Part shown: positions 1-10,603 of the stretch, piece by piece
Numbering within the stretch: position 1 is the stretch's first letter
Layout of the letters: every line of letters starts with the position of its first letter
DNA from: Methylophilus rhizosphaerae
GTDB lineage: Bacteria; Pseudomonadota; Gammaproteobacteria; Burkholderiales; Methylophilaceae
Assembly: GCF_900100975.1 (NCBI RefSeq)
Contig: NZ_FNFX01000002.1
Location: forward strand, 591,749 to 655,748
Length of the DNA stretch: 64,000 nucleotides
Direction: 5' to 3'
The notes under the pieces: generated by a model
Databases searched by the model: none
What the model was told of the DNA's origin: nothing
Seen by the model: only the letters and a program-made list of their open reading frames with translations
Made by a program: the position numbers and the translations under genes

Positions 1-86
1 GCCTTTTTTCATTTTAAGCCTGGTAAATATTGAGTTAAACCGCAACGCATATATCCATATGCCTGCATCAGATGGGGAAATACACG

Positions 87-2666
87 ATGAATCAACACAC
101 CCGCATAGTCATAGTCGGTAACGGCATGGTGGGACATTATTTCATGCAGGAACTGGTGAAGCGCCATCCGGACCTGCAGGCGGCAAACCTGCAAGTTACG
201 GTGTTGGGTGAAGAACCACGTCCGGCTTATGACCGTGTGCACCTGTCCAGTTTTTTCTCCGGCAGCAGCGCTGAAGATCTGTCATTGGTCGAACCTGGTT
301 TTTATGACCGCCCTGGCCTGGAATTACGCCTGAATGCCCGCGTCAGCCATATCGATCGCCACCAGCATACTGTCACCCTGACTGACAATACCATCCTGCC
401 CTACGACAAGCTGGTACTGGCAACCGGTTCTGTACCGTTCGTGCCATCGGTCGCCGGCCGTGACCGCGAAAACTGCTTTGTGTACCGCACCATCGAAGAC
501 CTGGAAGCCATGACGGCCGCAGGCAAAACCGCCAAAAGCGGCGTGGTGGTCGGCGGTGGCCTACTGGGCCTGGAATGCGCCAAGGCACTTAAAGACATGG
601 GGCTGGAAACCCACGTGGTAGAGTTCGCCCCACGCCTGATGGCGGTGCAAGTGGATGAAGCTGGTGGCAAAGTGCTGCGCAGCAAGATCGAGAAGCTGGG
701 CGTGCATGTACACACCAGCCGCAATACCACGGCGATTGTGGATGGCGCCACGGCCCGCCATCGTATGGTGTTCTTTGATGAAACCTGGCTGGAAACCGAC
801 ATGATCGTGTTTTCCGCCGGTATACGGCCACGTGATGAGCTGGCACGTGAATCCGGGCTGGCCATAGGTGCGCGTGGCGGTATCGCGATTGATGATTTTT
901 CCCGCTCCAGCGACCACAACATCTACGCCATCGGCGAATGTGCCAGCTGGAATGACGAGATGTTTGGCCTGGTCGCGCCAGGCTACGACATGGCCCGCAC
1001 CGCTTGTGCACACATGTCTGGCGAAACCGGCACCACCTTCCAGGGCGCAGATATGAGCACCAAGCTCAAACTGATGGGGGTGGATGTGGCCAGCGTCGGT
1101 GATGCACACGGCAAGACCCATGGCTGCCGCAGCTACCAGTTCCTGGATGAAGTGCGCAATATCTACAAAAAGATTGTTGTCAGCGAAGATGGCAAGAAAC
1201 TGCTGGGCGCCGTGCTGATCGGCAATGCCGATGAATACGGCACGCTGCAACAGATGACCGTCAACGCCATGCCTTTGCCGGAAAATCCTGAATTCCTGAT
1301 CCTGCCAGCCAGCGATGGCAAGGAAAAACCTGGCCTGGGCGTGGACGCTTTACCAGATACAGCAGTGCTGTGTTCCTGCAACAACGTCAGCAAGGGCGCC
1401 ATTGGTGAAGCCGTGGCTGCCGGCGCTTGCAGCATAGGCGAGATCAAGTCCTGCACCAAAGCCGGTACGGCCTGTGGTGGCTGCGTGCCTTTGGTGACGC
1501 AGGTGATGAAAGCGCAGATGGTCAAGCTGGGCATGACCGTCAACAACCACCTGTGCGAGCACTTCCCTTACTCACGCCAGGAGCTGTACCACCTGGTACG
1601 CGTGGAACAGATCAAGACTTTTGGCGAGCTGTTGCACAAGCATGGCAAAGGCCTGGGTTGCGATATCTGCAAACCGACGGCCGCCAGCATCCTCGCTTCC
1701 TGCTGGAACGACTTTATCCTCAAGAAAGACCTGGCTTCACTGCAGGATTCCAATGATTACTTCCTGGGCAATATCCAGAAAGACGGCAGCTACTCCGTGG
1801 TGCCACGCATGCCGGGCGGTGAAGTCACGCCTGACGGCCTGATTGCTATCGGCCAGATTGCCAAGAAATACAAGCTGTATACCAAAGTCACCGGGGGTGC
1901 CCGCGTCGATATGTTCGGTGCCCGCGTCGAGCAATTGCCTAATATCTGGGAAGAGCTGATCGCCGCCGGCTTTGAATCCGGCCACGCCTATGGCAAATCT
2001 CTGCGCACGGTGAAAAGCTGCGTCGGCTCCACCTGGTGCCGCTATGGCGTGGACGATAGTGTGGGCCTGGCCGTACAGCTGGAGAACCGTTACAAGGGCC
2101 TGCGCGCGCCGCACAAAATCAAGTTCGGCGTCTCGGGTTGTACGCGTGAATGCGCAGAAGCCCAAGGCAAGGACGTAGGCCTGATCGCCACCGAAAACGG
2201 CTGGAACCTGTATGTATGCGGCAACGGCGGCATGAAGCCGCGTCACGCCGAACTCATCGCCAGCGACCTCAGTAAAGAAGAAGCGATCCGCATGATAGAT
2301 CGCTTCCTGATGTTCTATATCCGCACCGCCGACCGCCTGCAACGCACCAGTACCTGGCGCGACAACCTGGAAGGTGGCCTGGACTACCTCCGGGAAGTCG
2401 TCATCAATGACTCACTCGGCCTGGGCGCCGAACTGGAAGCACAGATGCAGCATGTGGTGGATAACTACCAGGATGAATGGAAGACCGCTGTTAACGACCC
2501 GGAAGTACGCAAGCGCTTCCGCAGTTTTATCAACAGCGTGGCTGGCGACAGCAATATTGTCTTCGTCGAGGAGCGCGAACAGATGCGCCCGGCTACGGTA
2601 GAAGAAAAGCAGGCGCAGAAAAAACAGGCCGCGAAGGTGATTCCTATCTTCGCCCCTACAGAATAA
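87..2666 (+). CDS. nirB: Nitrite reductase [NAD(P)H] large subunit
   Basis: Cytoplasmic assimilatory nitrite reductase that takes electrons from NAD(P)H via FAD and Fe-S centres to siroheme and reduces nitrite to ammonium. The protein (859 aa) shows an N-terminal FAD site GNGMVG (residues 11-16), a second nucleotide site VVVGGGLLG near 147, a BFD-type [2Fe-2S] domain with Cys429, Cys431, Cys463 and Cys466, and the C-terminal siroheme/[4Fe-4S] cysteines Cys645, Cys651, Cys685 and Cys689 (CVGSTWC and CTREC). I prefer the ATG at 87 over the in-frame ATG at 72 because GGGGAAA lies about 8 bases before 87. Followed by nirD after 15 bases and a nitrate reductase fusion, so first gene of a nitrate assimilation operon whose promoter is cut off by the window edge. 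Confidence 0.95.
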   Translation: MNQHTRIVIVGNGMVGHYFMQELVKRHPDLQAANLQVTVLGEEPRPAYDRVHLSSFFSGSSAEDLSLVEPGFYDRPGLELRLNARVSHIDRHQHTVTLTDNTILPYDKLVLATGSVPFVPSVAGRDRENCFVYRTIEDLEAMTAAGKTAKSGVVVGGGLLGLECAKALKDMGLETHVVEFAPRLMAVQVDEAGGKVLRSKIEKLGVHVHTSRNTTAIVDGATARHRMVFFDETWLETDMIVFSAGIRPRDELARESGLAIGARGGIAIDDFSRSSDHNIYAIGECASWNDEMFGLVAPGYDMARTACAHMSGETGTTFQGADMSTKLKLMGVDVASVGDAHGKTHGCRSYQFLDEVRNIYKKIVVSEDGKKLLGAVLIGNADEYGTLQQMTVNAMPLPENPEFLILPASDGKEKPGLGVDALPDTAVLCSCNNVSKGAIGEAVAAGACSIGEIKSCTKAGTACGGCVPLVTQVMKAQMVKLGMTVNNHLCEHFPYSRQELYHLVRVEQIKTFGELLHKHGKGLGCDICKPTAASILASCWNDFILKKDLASLQDSNDYFLGNIQKDGSYSVVPRMPGGEVTPDGLIAIGQIAKKYKLYTKVTGGARVDMFGARVEQLPNIWEELIAAGFESGHAYGKSLRTVKSCVGSTWCRYGVDDSVGLAVQLENRYKGLRAPHKIKFGVSGCTRECAEAQGKDVGLIATENGWNLYVCGNGGMKPRHAELIASDLSKEEAIRMIDRFLMFYIRTADRLQRTSTWRDNLEGGLDYLREVVINDSLGLGAELEAQMQHVVDNYQDEWKTAVNDPEVRKRFRSFINSVAGDSNIVFVEEREQMRPATVEEKQAQKKQAAKVIPIFAPTE

Positions 2667-2681
2667 TCAACGGAGTGACTC

Positions 2682-3077
2682 ATGAATCAATTACAACACA
2701 CAGCAGTATCTGATGATGCCATCCTGATCACTGGCCACCTGGTCTCCAACTGCCTGGGTGCGTGGCACCCGGTGTGCGCACTGGAAGATATCTGGCCCAA
2801 TATGGGCGTATGCGCCTTGATCGAAGGTCACCAGATTGCGATTTTCCGCCTGCAGGACAATCAGTTATACGCCATCGACAATCACGATCCGCATAGCGAT
2901 GCCAATGTGCTGTCACGCGGCATTGTTGGCGACCTGGCTGGTGAATGTGTGGTTGCCTCGCCTATCTACAAGCATCACTACCAGTTGCATACCGGTCGTT
3001 GCGTGGAAGATGCCGGTATTTGCCTGAACACCTACCCGGTGGAACTGCGTGATGGCGCAGTCTGGGTACAGGTCTAG
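2682..3077 (+). CDS. nirD: Nitrite reductase small subunit (Rieske-like)
   Basis: Small subunit partnering NirB. The 131-residue protein has the NirD Rieske-like fold pattern (HPVCALEDI at the start, NHDPHSDANVLSRG, then SPIYKHHYQLHTGRC). The usual Rieske CxH and CxxH cluster ligands are not present at the expected sites (NHDPHS and YKHH instead), as is typical for NirD, so it probably does not bind a [2Fe-2S] cluster. An AACGGAG Shine-Dalgarno stretch precedes the ATG. It lies between nirB and the nitrate reductase fusion, both within about 20 bases, so translation and expression are surely shared. Confidence 0.93.
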   Translation: MNQLQHTAVSDDAILITGHLVSNCLGAWHPVCALEDIWPNMGVCALIEGHQIAIFRLQDNQLYAIDNHDPHSDANVLSRGIVGDLAGECVVASPIYKHHYQLHTGRCVEDAGICLNTYPVELRDGAVWVQV

Positions 3078-3098
3078 CCAGCATAGAGGCCAGTCACA

Positions 3099-6000
3099 AT
3101 GGCGACGCAGGTGAAATCGGTCTGCCCCTACTGCGGTGTCGGTTGCGGCATTGTCATGGAAATTGAAGACAAGCGCATCATCAAGGTCTATGGCGACAAG
3201 CAGCATCCAACCAACTTTGGCCGCCTGTGCACCAAGGGCAATACCTGCATCCAGGCCATCGCCGAATCCGGCCGGCTGGAACATGCTTATGTACGTCCCA
3301 CGCGCGGACAGGAGTCGGTGCGTACCGGCATGGAAGCTGCCATCAGGGAAACCGCCCGCCGTTTGCGCGCCATCCTGGATGAGCATGGCCCGGATGCCAT
3401 TGCGCTGTATGTGTCCGGCCAGATGTCGATTGAGTCCCAATACCTCGCCAACAAACTGGTAAAGGGCTATCTCGGCAGTAACAATATCGAATCCAACTCT
3501 CGCCTGTGCATGGCCAGTGCCGGCAGTGGTTATAAATTATCGCTGGGCGCAGATGGGCCGCCAGGTTCGTACCAGGATTTTGACCAGGCTGACCTGTTCT
3601 TTGTCATTGGCGCCAATATGGCCGATTGCCACCCTATCCTGTTCCTGCGCATGATGGACAGGGTCAAAGCCGGTGCCAGGCTGATTGTGGTCGACCCGCG
3701 CCGCAATGCCACGGCTGACAAAGCACACCTGTTCATGCAGATCAAACCCGGTACCGATCTCGCTTTACTCAATGGCCTGTTGCACTTGCTGGTGAAAAAC
3801 GGCCATACCGATGCCGCGTTTATTGCCGAATTTACCGAAGGCTGGGAAGTCATGCCGGACTTCCTGGAAGACTATACGCCAGCCAACGTCGCAGAGATCA
3901 CTGGCCTGGATGAAAGCGCATTGCACCAGGCTGCCGAATGGATAGGCACCAGCAAGAACTGGATGAGTTGCTGGACCATGGGGCTTAATCAAAGCACCCA
4001 TGGCACCTGGAACACCAATGCCATTTGTAACCTGCACCTGGCGACAGGCACCATCTGCCGCCCAGGCAGCGGCCCCTTTTCGCTGACCGGTCAACCCAAT
4101 GCCATGGGTGGCCGCGAAATGGGCTACATGGGCCCGGGGCTGCCAGGCCAGCGTTCAGTGCTGGTCGAACAGGACCGCCAGTTTATCGAACAACTCTGGA
4201 AGTTGCCGGAAGGTACGCTGCATACCCGTCTGGGTGGCGGCACCGTCGCCATGTTCGAGCAAATGATGGCAGGCGACATCAAGGCCTGCTGGATCATTTG
4301 CACCAACCCCGTTGCCAGCATGGCCAACCGCAAAAACGTGATTGCAGGCCTGGAAAAAGCCGAGCTGGTGATCGCCCAGGATGCTTTCCTGGATACCGAA
4401 ACCAATCGCTATGCGGATATCTTGCTGCCAGGTGCCTTATGGGCCGAGGCAGAAGGCGTGATGATTAATTCAGAACGCAATATGACGCTGATGCAGCATG
4501 CCGTGAACCCGCCGGGTGAAGCCATGGCAGACTGGCAGATTATTGCGCGCGTGGCCTGTGAGATGGGTTTTGGTGAGGGATTCAGTTACCAGTCTGCCGC
4601 CGAAGTATTTGCCGAGATCACCCAGGCGACCAACCTGAAAACCGGCTATGACATCCGCGGTGCGAGCCATGAAAAACTGCGCCAGCAACCCCTGCAATGG
4701 CCATGCCCGCCAGACAGCGCAGAAGACCGCCACCCGATCCGCTACCTGAACAATGGCATCAGCCAGAAACTGGTCATCCGCGAAGATGGCAGTCAGCCGC
4801 GCATTGCCTTTGCCACTGCCAGTGGCAAAGGTGTGTTTTTTGCCCGGCCGCACATGGATCCGGCCGAACTGCCTGACCCGGACTACCCGTTTGTACTCAA
4901 TACCGGCCGCCTGCAACATCAATGGCACACCATGACCAAAACCGGCAAGATTGCCACGCTGAACAAGCTCAACCCCGGGCCATTTGTCGAACTGCATCCT
5001 GAAGATGCTGCCGCGCTAGGCATACGCGACAAAGACCAGGTCGAGATCCGTTCGCGGCGTGGCCGGGCAGTATTACCGGCCGTCGTGACCGATCGCGTCC
5101 GCGCCGGTAACTGCTTTGCCCCTTTCCACTGGAATGACGTGTTCGGCGATGACCTGACCATTAATGCCGTCACCAGCGATGCCATAGACCCGCTCTCGCA
5201 ACAACCCGAATTCAAGTTCTGTGCCGTGGCCATGGCACGCGTCGCCACGACCCCACACAGGCTGCCTGGCGAGGAAAAGGCTGCCGCCATACTTGCCGCC
5301 GGCACAGATGACCCCGTTAAAAATAGCAAGGAACTCGACATGAAAGATATCGATGCGCTGGCCAGCCTGCTAGGCCTGGATCACCAGCCGGAAATTGTCC
5401 TGGATGCGCAGGAGCAACTCTATTTACAGGGTTTTATTACTGGCTTGCGTACCGAGGAGTCCCGCAAGTCAGGGGGCGTGCCTATGTTGCCGGAAGGTGT
5501 GCCACTGGCGCCCGCCAAACATTTGCTGGTCAACGGCATTCTGGCAGGTCTGTTTGCGCGCACCTGGTTGCCTGGCGGTGGCAGCTTGCCCGCAGGATTG
5601 CCAGATTTCGCGGCAGGCCAATCCCCTGCGGCTACACCCGTGACCATTCTCTGGGCCTCGCAAACCGGCAATGCCGAAGGTTTTGCTGAAAAGTGTGCAG
5701 AGCGCATCAAGGCCAGCGGTCACAGCGTGACTGTCGCTCAGATGGATAGCTTCAAAGTAGCCGACCTCGCCACCACCGCCAATGTATTACTGCTTGCCAG
5801 TACTTTTGGTGATGGCGATCCGCCGGACAATGGCAGCAATTTCTGGCAGGCGATACAGGCAGACAATGCGCCTGGATTAAGCAATACAAAATTTGCCGTG
5901 CTGGCATTCGGTGACTCTAACTATGATCAGTTCTGTGGCTTTGGCCGCAAACTTGATGCACAGTTGGAAGCGCTGGGTGCGCAGCGCCTGGTGCCACGTG

Positions 6001-7268
6001 TGGATTGCGAGCCCGACTTTGAACAGCCTGCTAACGAATGGCTGGGCAAGGTAGTTTCCGCCCTGGCGAATAGCGCCGTCAGCGTGATGCAACCTGTCAT
6101 GGCGCTGGCAGGCGATGCCGATGAAAACCAGGCAGAAACTGTGACGGCAACGCCGCCAGGCTATACCCGCCAGCAGCCATTGAAGGCCCGGCTCATCATT
6201 AACCAGTGCCTCAATGCCGAAGGTGCGAAGAAAGAGATACGCCAGTTTGGTTTTGACCTGGCCAATAGCGGATTCAGCTATGAAGCGGGAGATGCGCTCG
6301 GCGTCTGGCCTACCAACTGCCCGGAGTTGGTCGGCGACATACTCAGCGCGCTCAAACTATCGCCATCCACCATGGTGACCGTCAAGGATCACGGTGAAGT
6401 GACTTTAGTGGATGCCCTCTCCCACCACTATGAAATTGCCCGCATCACGCCTGACATGCTCAACTTTGTGCAGCAGCGCAGTCAAAGCGCCGCACTGGCA
6501 ACCTTGATGGCCGACGACAAAATTCTTAAAGACTGGCTATGGGGCAAACAGGTCATTGATCTATTACTGGCCTACCCGATCAAAGTCGAGGCTGGCGAAT
6601 GGCTGGCTGTGTTAAAACGCCTGCAACCACGCCTTTACTCCATTTCGTCCAGTCCCAGGAAGCATCCTGACCAGGTACACCTGACCGTGTCTGCCGTGCG
6701 CTACGGTAAAGGTAACACACGTGGCGGCGTATGCTCGACCTTTATGGCTGACCGCGCAGTTGATGTCAGCGTGCCTATCTTCCTGCAACGTTCCGCCCAT
6801 TTCCGCCCGCCAAAAAACCCGGATGCACCGCTGATTATGGTCGGGCCCGGGACTGGTATTGCACCGTTTATAGCCTTTCTGCAGGAAAGGCAGGCCACAG
6901 GTGCCCGAGGTCAAAACTGGCTATTCTTTGGCGAGCAGCACGCCGCGACCGATTTTTATTACCGTGAAGAACTGGCATCACTACAAAAAGCCGGTGTGCT
7001 CACTCGCCTAGATACCGCTTTCTCACGCGACCAGGCAGAAAAAATCTATGTGCAACACCGCATGCTGGAACAAGGTGCAATGCTATGGCAATGGCTGGAA
7101 CAAGGCGCGCATTTTTGTGTATGTGGTGATGCCAGCCATATGGCCAAAGATGTGGATGCTGCCTTGAAAAGCATTGTACAGATGCACGGCAATCTGTCTG
7201 TCGAGGCGGCGGCTGACTATGTCGCAAAAATGTCGCAGGAAAAACGATATGTGCGGGATGTCTATTAG
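3099..7268 (+). CDS. nasA: Assimilatory nitrate reductase fused to CysJ-like diflavin reductase
   Basis: 1389-residue fusion. The first roughly 720 residues are a molybdopterin bis-MGD nitrate reductase: N-terminal [4Fe-4S] cysteines Cys9, Cys12, Cys16 (CPYCGVGC) and Cys44, a probable molybdenum ligand Cys137 (NSRLCMAS), and an MGD-binding C-terminal domain. After a linker comes a flavodoxin FMN domain ([15 protein letters not shown], near 847), a FAD domain with RLYSISSS (near 1177) and an NADPH domain with GPGTGIAPF (near 1248), as in sulfite reductase alpha subunit or P450 reductase. Inference: the enzyme reduces nitrate directly with NADPH without a separate NasC-type reductase. Such fusions are known in some proteobacteria. 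Starts 22 bases after nirD. Confidence 0.95.
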   Translation: MATQVKSVCPYCGVGCGIVMEIEDKRIIKVYGDKQHPTNFGRLCTKGNTCIQAIAESGRLEHAYVRPTRGQESVRTGMEAAIRETARRLRAILDEHGPDAIALYVSGQMSIESQYLANKLVKGYLGSNNIESNSRLCMASAGSGYKLSLGADGPPGSYQDFDQADLFFVIGANMADCHPILFLRMMDRVKAGARLIVVDPRRNATADKAHLFMQIKPGTDLALLNGLLHLLVKNGHTDAAFIAEFTEGWEVMPDFLEDYTPANVAEITGLDESALHQAAEWIGTSKNWMSCWTMGLNQSTHGTWNTNAICNLHLATGTICRPGSGPFSLTGQPNAMGGREMGYMGPGLPGQRSVLVEQDRQFIEQLWKLPEGTLHTRLGGGTVAMFEQMMAGDIKACWIICTNPVASMANRKNVIAGLEKAELVIAQDAFLDTETNRYADILLPGALWAEAEGVMINSERNMTLMQHAVNPPGEAMADWQIIARVACEMGFGEGFSYQSAAEVFAEITQATNLKTGYDIRGASHEKLRQQPLQWPCPPDSAEDRHPIRYLNNGISQKLVIREDGSQPRIAFATASGKGVFFARPHMDPAELPDPDYPFVLNTGRLQHQWHTMTKTGKIATLNKLNPGPFVELHPEDAAALGIRDKDQVEIRSRRGRAVLPAVVTDRVRAGNCFAPFHWNDVFGDDLTINAVTSDAIDPLSQQPEFKFCAVAMARVATTPHRLPGEEKAAAILAAGTDDPVKNSKELDMKDIDALASLLGLDHQPEIVLDAQEQLYLQGFITGLRTEESRKSGGVPMLPEGVPLAPAKHLLVNGILAGLFARTWLPGGGSLPAGLPDFAAGQSPAATPVTILWASQTGNAEGFAEKCAERIKASGHSVTVAQMDSFKVADLATTANVLLLASTFGDGDPPDNGSNFWQAIQADNAPGLSNTKFAVLAFGDSNYDQFCGFGRKLDAQLEALGAQRLVPRVDCEPDFEQPANEWLGKVVSALANSAVSVMQPVMALAGDADENQAETVTATPPGYTRQQPLKARLIINQCLNAEGAKKEIRQFGFDLANSGFSYEAGDALGVWPTNCPELVGDILSALKLSPSTMVTVKDHGEVTLVDALSHHYEIARITPDMLNFVQQRSQSAALATLMADDKILKDWLWGKQVIDLLLAYPIKVEAGEWLAVLKRLQPRLYSISSSPRKHPDQVHLTVSAVRYGKGNTRGGVCSTFMADRAVDVSVPIFLQRSAHFRPPKNPDAPLIMVGPGTGIAPFIAFLQERQATGARGQNWLFFGEQHAATDFYYREELASLQKAGVLTRLDTAFSRDQAEKIYVQHRMLEQGAMLWQWLEQGAHFCVCGDASHMAKDVDAALKSIVQMHGNLSVEAAADYVAKMSQEKRYVRDVY

Positions 7269-7278
7269 CGCCCGCTAA
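7265..7278 (+). terminator. Small stem-loop at the end of the nitrate operon
   Basis: TTAGCG-CC-CGCTAA is a 6-bp perfect stem overlapping the stop codon of the nitrate reductase fusion. Only a short T stretch follows, so it is at best a weak terminator. It lies between the plus-strand operon and a convergent minus-strand regulator gene. Confidence 0.3.
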
Positions 7279-7323
7279 TTTCAATACAGCACTTTGAAGG
7301 ACTCTCCCAGTAAACTGTACCCA

Positions 7324-8343
7324 CTAATGAGTAGAGAACCGTTTTCTGTATTCAGACGGGGACACGGCCAGATGACGGTGAAAGGTAATACGCATGCGCT
7401 CTTCATCGCCAAAGCCGCATCGTGCTGCAATCTCCTGGATGCTATGCGGTGAGTCTTCCAGTAACCTTCGCGCGGCTTCCAAACGAAATATCTCTATGGC
7501 TTTTGCCGGGGTCCTGCCTGTCTTCTGTTTATAGACCCGTGCAAAATTTCTTGGACTCATGCATGCTTTGGCAGCCAGTGTATCAATGGTCATCTCCCGC
7601 TGTTGAAGATGGCTGCAAATCCACTCATTGAGTTGATCAAACGAGATATCGGCAGACTGTGATTGCAACAACTCGCTAAATTGGGATTGTCCTCCCGAAC
7701 GTTTCATATATACGACCAGCTCGCGTGCCACTTTCATTGCGATCTCCCGCCCGCAATCCTCTTCAACCAGGGCCAGGGCGAGATCAATGCCGGCAGTCAC
7801 GCCTGCAGAGGTCCAGATAGAATCCTGATGAACGAAAATGGCATCCCCATCAATTTCTATAGAGGGATAGCGTTCGCGCAGTAAATCCAGCATCGCCCAG
7901 TGTGTAGCCGCGCGCTTACCCTCTAACAAGCCTGCCTGCGCCAAAAGAAATGCGCCGCTACAGACCGAAGCCATACGCCGCACTTTTGCATGCTGGCGGC
8001 TTAACCATAGTGCTAATGCTGATGAGCTGCCTAACACGTCTATGATATACGGAGAGCCGGGCACGATGATGGTATCAATGTCAGCATTATCAAAATCCGA
8101 CAACACACGGGTATCCAGCGCCACGCCTTCCGCTGTGTTCACCAAGCCACCATCCAGGCTAATCGTGTGTCTGTCATAAGGCGGCAAGCCACGCTCTTCC
8201 AGGTATCTTGAAGCCGCCCAGAATACGGTTTGTGCCCCGGTCATATCGAGCAGGCCCATTTGGGGAAAGGCGACGAATACGACAAGCTTCTGGTATTTTC
8301 GAGAGGTTGGCAGATATTTAGGGATATATGTCATATCGGCCAT
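7324..8343 (-). CDS. GlxA-family transcriptional regulator (DJ-1/PfpI + AraC HTH)
   Basis: Two-domain regulator of 339 aa. Residues about 20-185 form a class I glutamine amidotransferase-like DJ-1/PfpI domain (VVFVAFPQMGLLDMTGAQTV; nucleophile-elbow-like ASVCSGAFLLAQAG). Residues about 225-335 form an AraC-type double helix-turn-helix (MSPRNFARVYKQKTGRTP and the closing IQEIAARCGFGDEERMRITF). Related proteins sense small ligands and activate a neighbouring gene. The divergent neighbour is the NmrA-like oxidoreductase about 60 bases away, its likely target. The intact SVCSG cysteine region suggests the sensor domain keeps its fold, but ligand and catalysis are unknown. Confidence 0.88.
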   Translation of the reverse strand: MADMTYIPKYLPTSRKYQKLVVFVAFPQMGLLDMTGAQTVFWAASRYLEERGLPPYDRHTISLDGGLVNTAEGVALDTRVLSDFDNADIDTIIVPGSPYIIDVLGSSSALALWLSRQHAKVRRMASVCSGAFLLAQAGLLEGKRAATHWAMLDLLRERYPSIEIDGDAIFVHQDSIWTSAGVTAGIDLALALVEEDCGREIAMKVARELVVYMKRSGGQSQFSELLQSQSADISFDQLNEWICSHLQQREMTIDTLAAKACMSPRNFARVYKQKTGRTPAKAIEIFRLEAARRLLEDSPHSIQEIAARCGFGDEERMRITFHRHLAVSPSEYRKRFSTH

Positions 8344-8404
8344 ATTCTTTCATCACTACAATGGCAAGTCAACATTCCGCATTTAGTTAACTGAGGTGAA
8401 CAAT

Positions 8405-9148
8405 ATGAAAATCGTGGTGATCGGTGGTACTGGCTTAATTGGCAAAAAACTGGTTGGAAATTTACAGAGGGCAGGCCATGAAGTCATCCCGGCCTCACCC
8501 AATACTGGTGTTGATACGCTGACCGGCAAAGGCTTGGCAGAAGTGCTCACAGGCGCTGATATTGTGGTTGATGTTGCCAACTCGCCTTCTTTTGAAGACT
8601 CAGCTGTCATGTATTTTTTTGAAACGGCAGGCAATAATATTGCGGTTGCCGAAAAAGCGGCCAGAGTTAAACATCATGTTGCGCTGTCTGTGGTTGGCAC
8701 CGAAAAACTGCAGGATAGCGGTTATTTCCGCGCAAAACTGGTGCAGGAAAACATTATCAAGGCTTCAGGGATCCCCTACACCATTGTACGTGCCACCCAG
8801 TTTTTTGAATTCTTGACCAGCATTGCCTATTCAGCCACAGAGGGTGAAACTGTGCGTTTGAGTTCGGCCCTGTTTCAACCAATGTCAGCAGAAGATGTTG
8901 CTTCCATACTGGCGACAATCACATTGCAACAACCGGTTAACGGCATTGTTGACATTGCTGGCCCACAAAAAATTTCCTTGCATGATGCAGTCGCCGCCGC
9001 TCTGGCGGCCAATCAGGACAACCGGAAAATGATTCGGGATGAGCAGGCTGCTTACTTTGGCATGATGCTCAACGATCAGTCACTCACGCCACAAGGATCA
9101 GCACACTTTGGCAAACAGACATTACAAGACTGGTTAGCTAGCGCATGA
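8405..9148 (+). CDS. NmrA-like NAD(P)-binding SDR protein
   Basis: 247-residue atypical short-chain dehydrogenase of the NmrA/NAD(P)H-binding group. The nucleotide site GGTGLIG lies at the extreme N-terminus. Other marks are VVDVANSPSFED and YTIVRATQFFEFL. The classic YxxxK pair is not in standard form (YFRAK follows the SVVG strand), as in NmrA-like sensors and atypical SDRs. I choose ATG 8405 rather than the upstream in-frame GTG at 8396 because GAGG sits 8 bases before it. It overlaps the next gene by 4 bases (ATGA), so the two are translationally coupled. Substrate unknown; probably controlled by the divergent GlxA-type regulator. Confidence 0.85.
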   Translation: MKIVVIGGTGLIGKKLVGNLQRAGHEVIPASPNTGVDTLTGKGLAEVLTGADIVVDVANSPSFEDSAVMYFFETAGNNIAVAEKAARVKHHVALSVVGTEKLQDSGYFRAKLVQENIIKASGIPYTIVRATQFFEFLTSIAYSATEGETVRLSSALFQPMSAEDVASILATITLQQPVNGIVDIAGPQKISLHDAVAAALAANQDNRKMIRDEQAAYFGMMLNDQSLTPQGSAHFGKQTLQDWLASA

Positions 9149-9552
9149 ATATATTAAGAAAGCTGTTGAGAATAAGCGTGCTCACAGGCATTGTTTTTAA
9201 TAGCATCTTCCTGAGCTTGAACGGCCTGTTCATGATTATTGATCCCAAAACCTGGTATGAAATGGTACCAGGCGTGATTACCACAGGATTTTATAATCAG
9301 CATTTCATCCGAGACATTGGCATCATCCAGTTGTTTCTGGGCATTGCTTTTATCGCAGGCTGGTTTCATCCGCACCTACAATTGACTTTGTGGGGTGTCG
9401 CAACGTTATGGCTGGTCGCACATGCTGTTTTTCACCTGTGGGAAGTGGCAGTAGGTATTTGTGGCGCTTCTGCGCTACTCCGTGATTTTGCTGCGGTCTC
9501 GCTGCCGGCACTTATTGGCATCGCAGCACTGCTTACTTTTGCCACAAAATAG
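9145..9552 (+). CDS. Small four-helix membrane protein
   Basis: 135 aa with four predicted hydrophobic segments (about residues 8-32, 50-72, 78-100 and 108-132). No catalytic motif is visible. It overlaps the upstream NmrA-like gene by ATGA, which points to a shared function, perhaps as a membrane partner. It could belong to a DoxX- or DUF4345-like group of small inner-membrane proteins, but I cannot assign a family with certainty. Confidence 0.7.
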   Translation: MNILRKLLRISVLTGIVFNSIFLSLNGLFMIIDPKTWYEMVPGVITTGFYNQHFIRDIGIIQLFLGIAFIAGWFHPHLQLTLWGVATLWLVAHAVFHLWEVAVGICGASALLRDFAAVSLPALIGIAALLTFATK

Positions 9553-9632
9553 CCGACAACCCATGCCTGAAGCACCGGGAAATCCCTGCTCTATCACCGA
9601 CACTCTGCATGTGTCGTGGTTTGTATATCAGG

Positions 9633-10499
9633 CTAGCTTCGCTTTGATAATGAAACCGAGCTAAAGGTGACTGCACTAATCACCAGCAATGCGCCAAACA
9701 ATTGTGCATGTGTAGGCGGCATATGCTCAAATGCCGCGATTACCATAGTAGTGACCGGCACCAGATTCATAAATATTGCAGCTTTTGAGGGTCCCAGGTG
9801 TGAAATGCTCGCATTCCAGAAAAGATAGGCCAATACACCGCCACCTAATGACATCATCAGCAAGGCCGCGCCGCCACTAATCGTCGGCAACACGAAATGA
9901 TCTCCATGCCATGCAGCGGCAATGGTCAAGGCAAGGGCACCCGCGGTCATGATCCCTGCCGTATTCGTGATACCACTGACGTGTTTAGGCATCATCTTTT
10001 TGACCAGTACGTTATACAGTGCCCAATTAAGTGTCGCGATCAAAATGTATATATCGCCGGTAGAGACTTTGAGTTGGGCGCCCGCACCCAATACCACGAT
10101 GACAACACCAGCTATTCCCACCGGAAATGCGATCAATTGCCGATTGGTTGGCATGTCGCCAAGAATCACATAGCCGAGTACTGCCGTTAATAACGGATTC
10201 AATGCCATGATCAATGCGCCATTGATAGCAGACGACGTTTCCATCCCAAGAAAGAAAAATAGGTTAAAACCAAAAACGCCGACCACGCCCAAGGTCAGAT
10301 AGGCCTGCCAATGACGCAATGAGACGGCTTCTTTTCTAAACTGCGCAACCAATACCATGATGGCAGCCGCTAATAGATAACGGCTGGCCCCGGCGATATA
10401 GGGACTCATTTCCGCGAGTACCGGTCTCGCCAGGTTGAAATTGGCACCCCAGAAGACTGCGGCCAGGGTTGCCATCAAATAGGTTTTAATATTGCCCAT
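9633..10499 (-). CDS. EamA/DMT-family permease
   Basis: 288-residue inner-membrane protein with about ten hydrophobic helices in two similar halves, each an EamA repeat (first: AVFWGANFNLARPVLAEMSP; second: WALYNVLVKKM). The family exports amino acids, metabolites or drugs; the substrate cannot be predicted. It lies downstream of the ArsR-type repressor gene on the same strand with a gap of about 105 bases, so it may be read with the repressor from the palindromic operator near 10965. Confidence 0.9.
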   Translation of the reverse strand: MGNIKTYLMATLAAVFWGANFNLARPVLAEMSPYIAGASRYLLAAAIMVLVAQFRKEAVSLRHWQAYLTLGVVGVFGFNLFFFLGMETSSAINGALIMALNPLLTAVLGYVILGDMPTNRQLIAFPVGIAGVVIVVLGAGAQLKVSTGDIYILIATLNWALYNVLVKKMMPKHVSGITNTAGIMTAGALALTIAAAWHGDHFVLPTISGGAALLMMSLGGGVLAYLFWNASISHLGPSKAAIFMNLVPVTTMVIAAFEHMPPTHAQLFGALLVISAVTFSSVSLSKRS

Positions 10500-10603
10500 T
10501 ACTTTTCTCGATACAGTGTTTTATCCAAATAGCAGATTTCTCATCAAGGTGGCTTATATTCATGCCAGATTTTAGGCATTTAGAAGGCAGAGGCGCCAAA
10601 GGC

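Noticed and set aside
1737..2342. Minus-strand 201-codon open frame
   Set aside because: Shadow of nirB; no motif, and nirB cysteines lie on the other strand.
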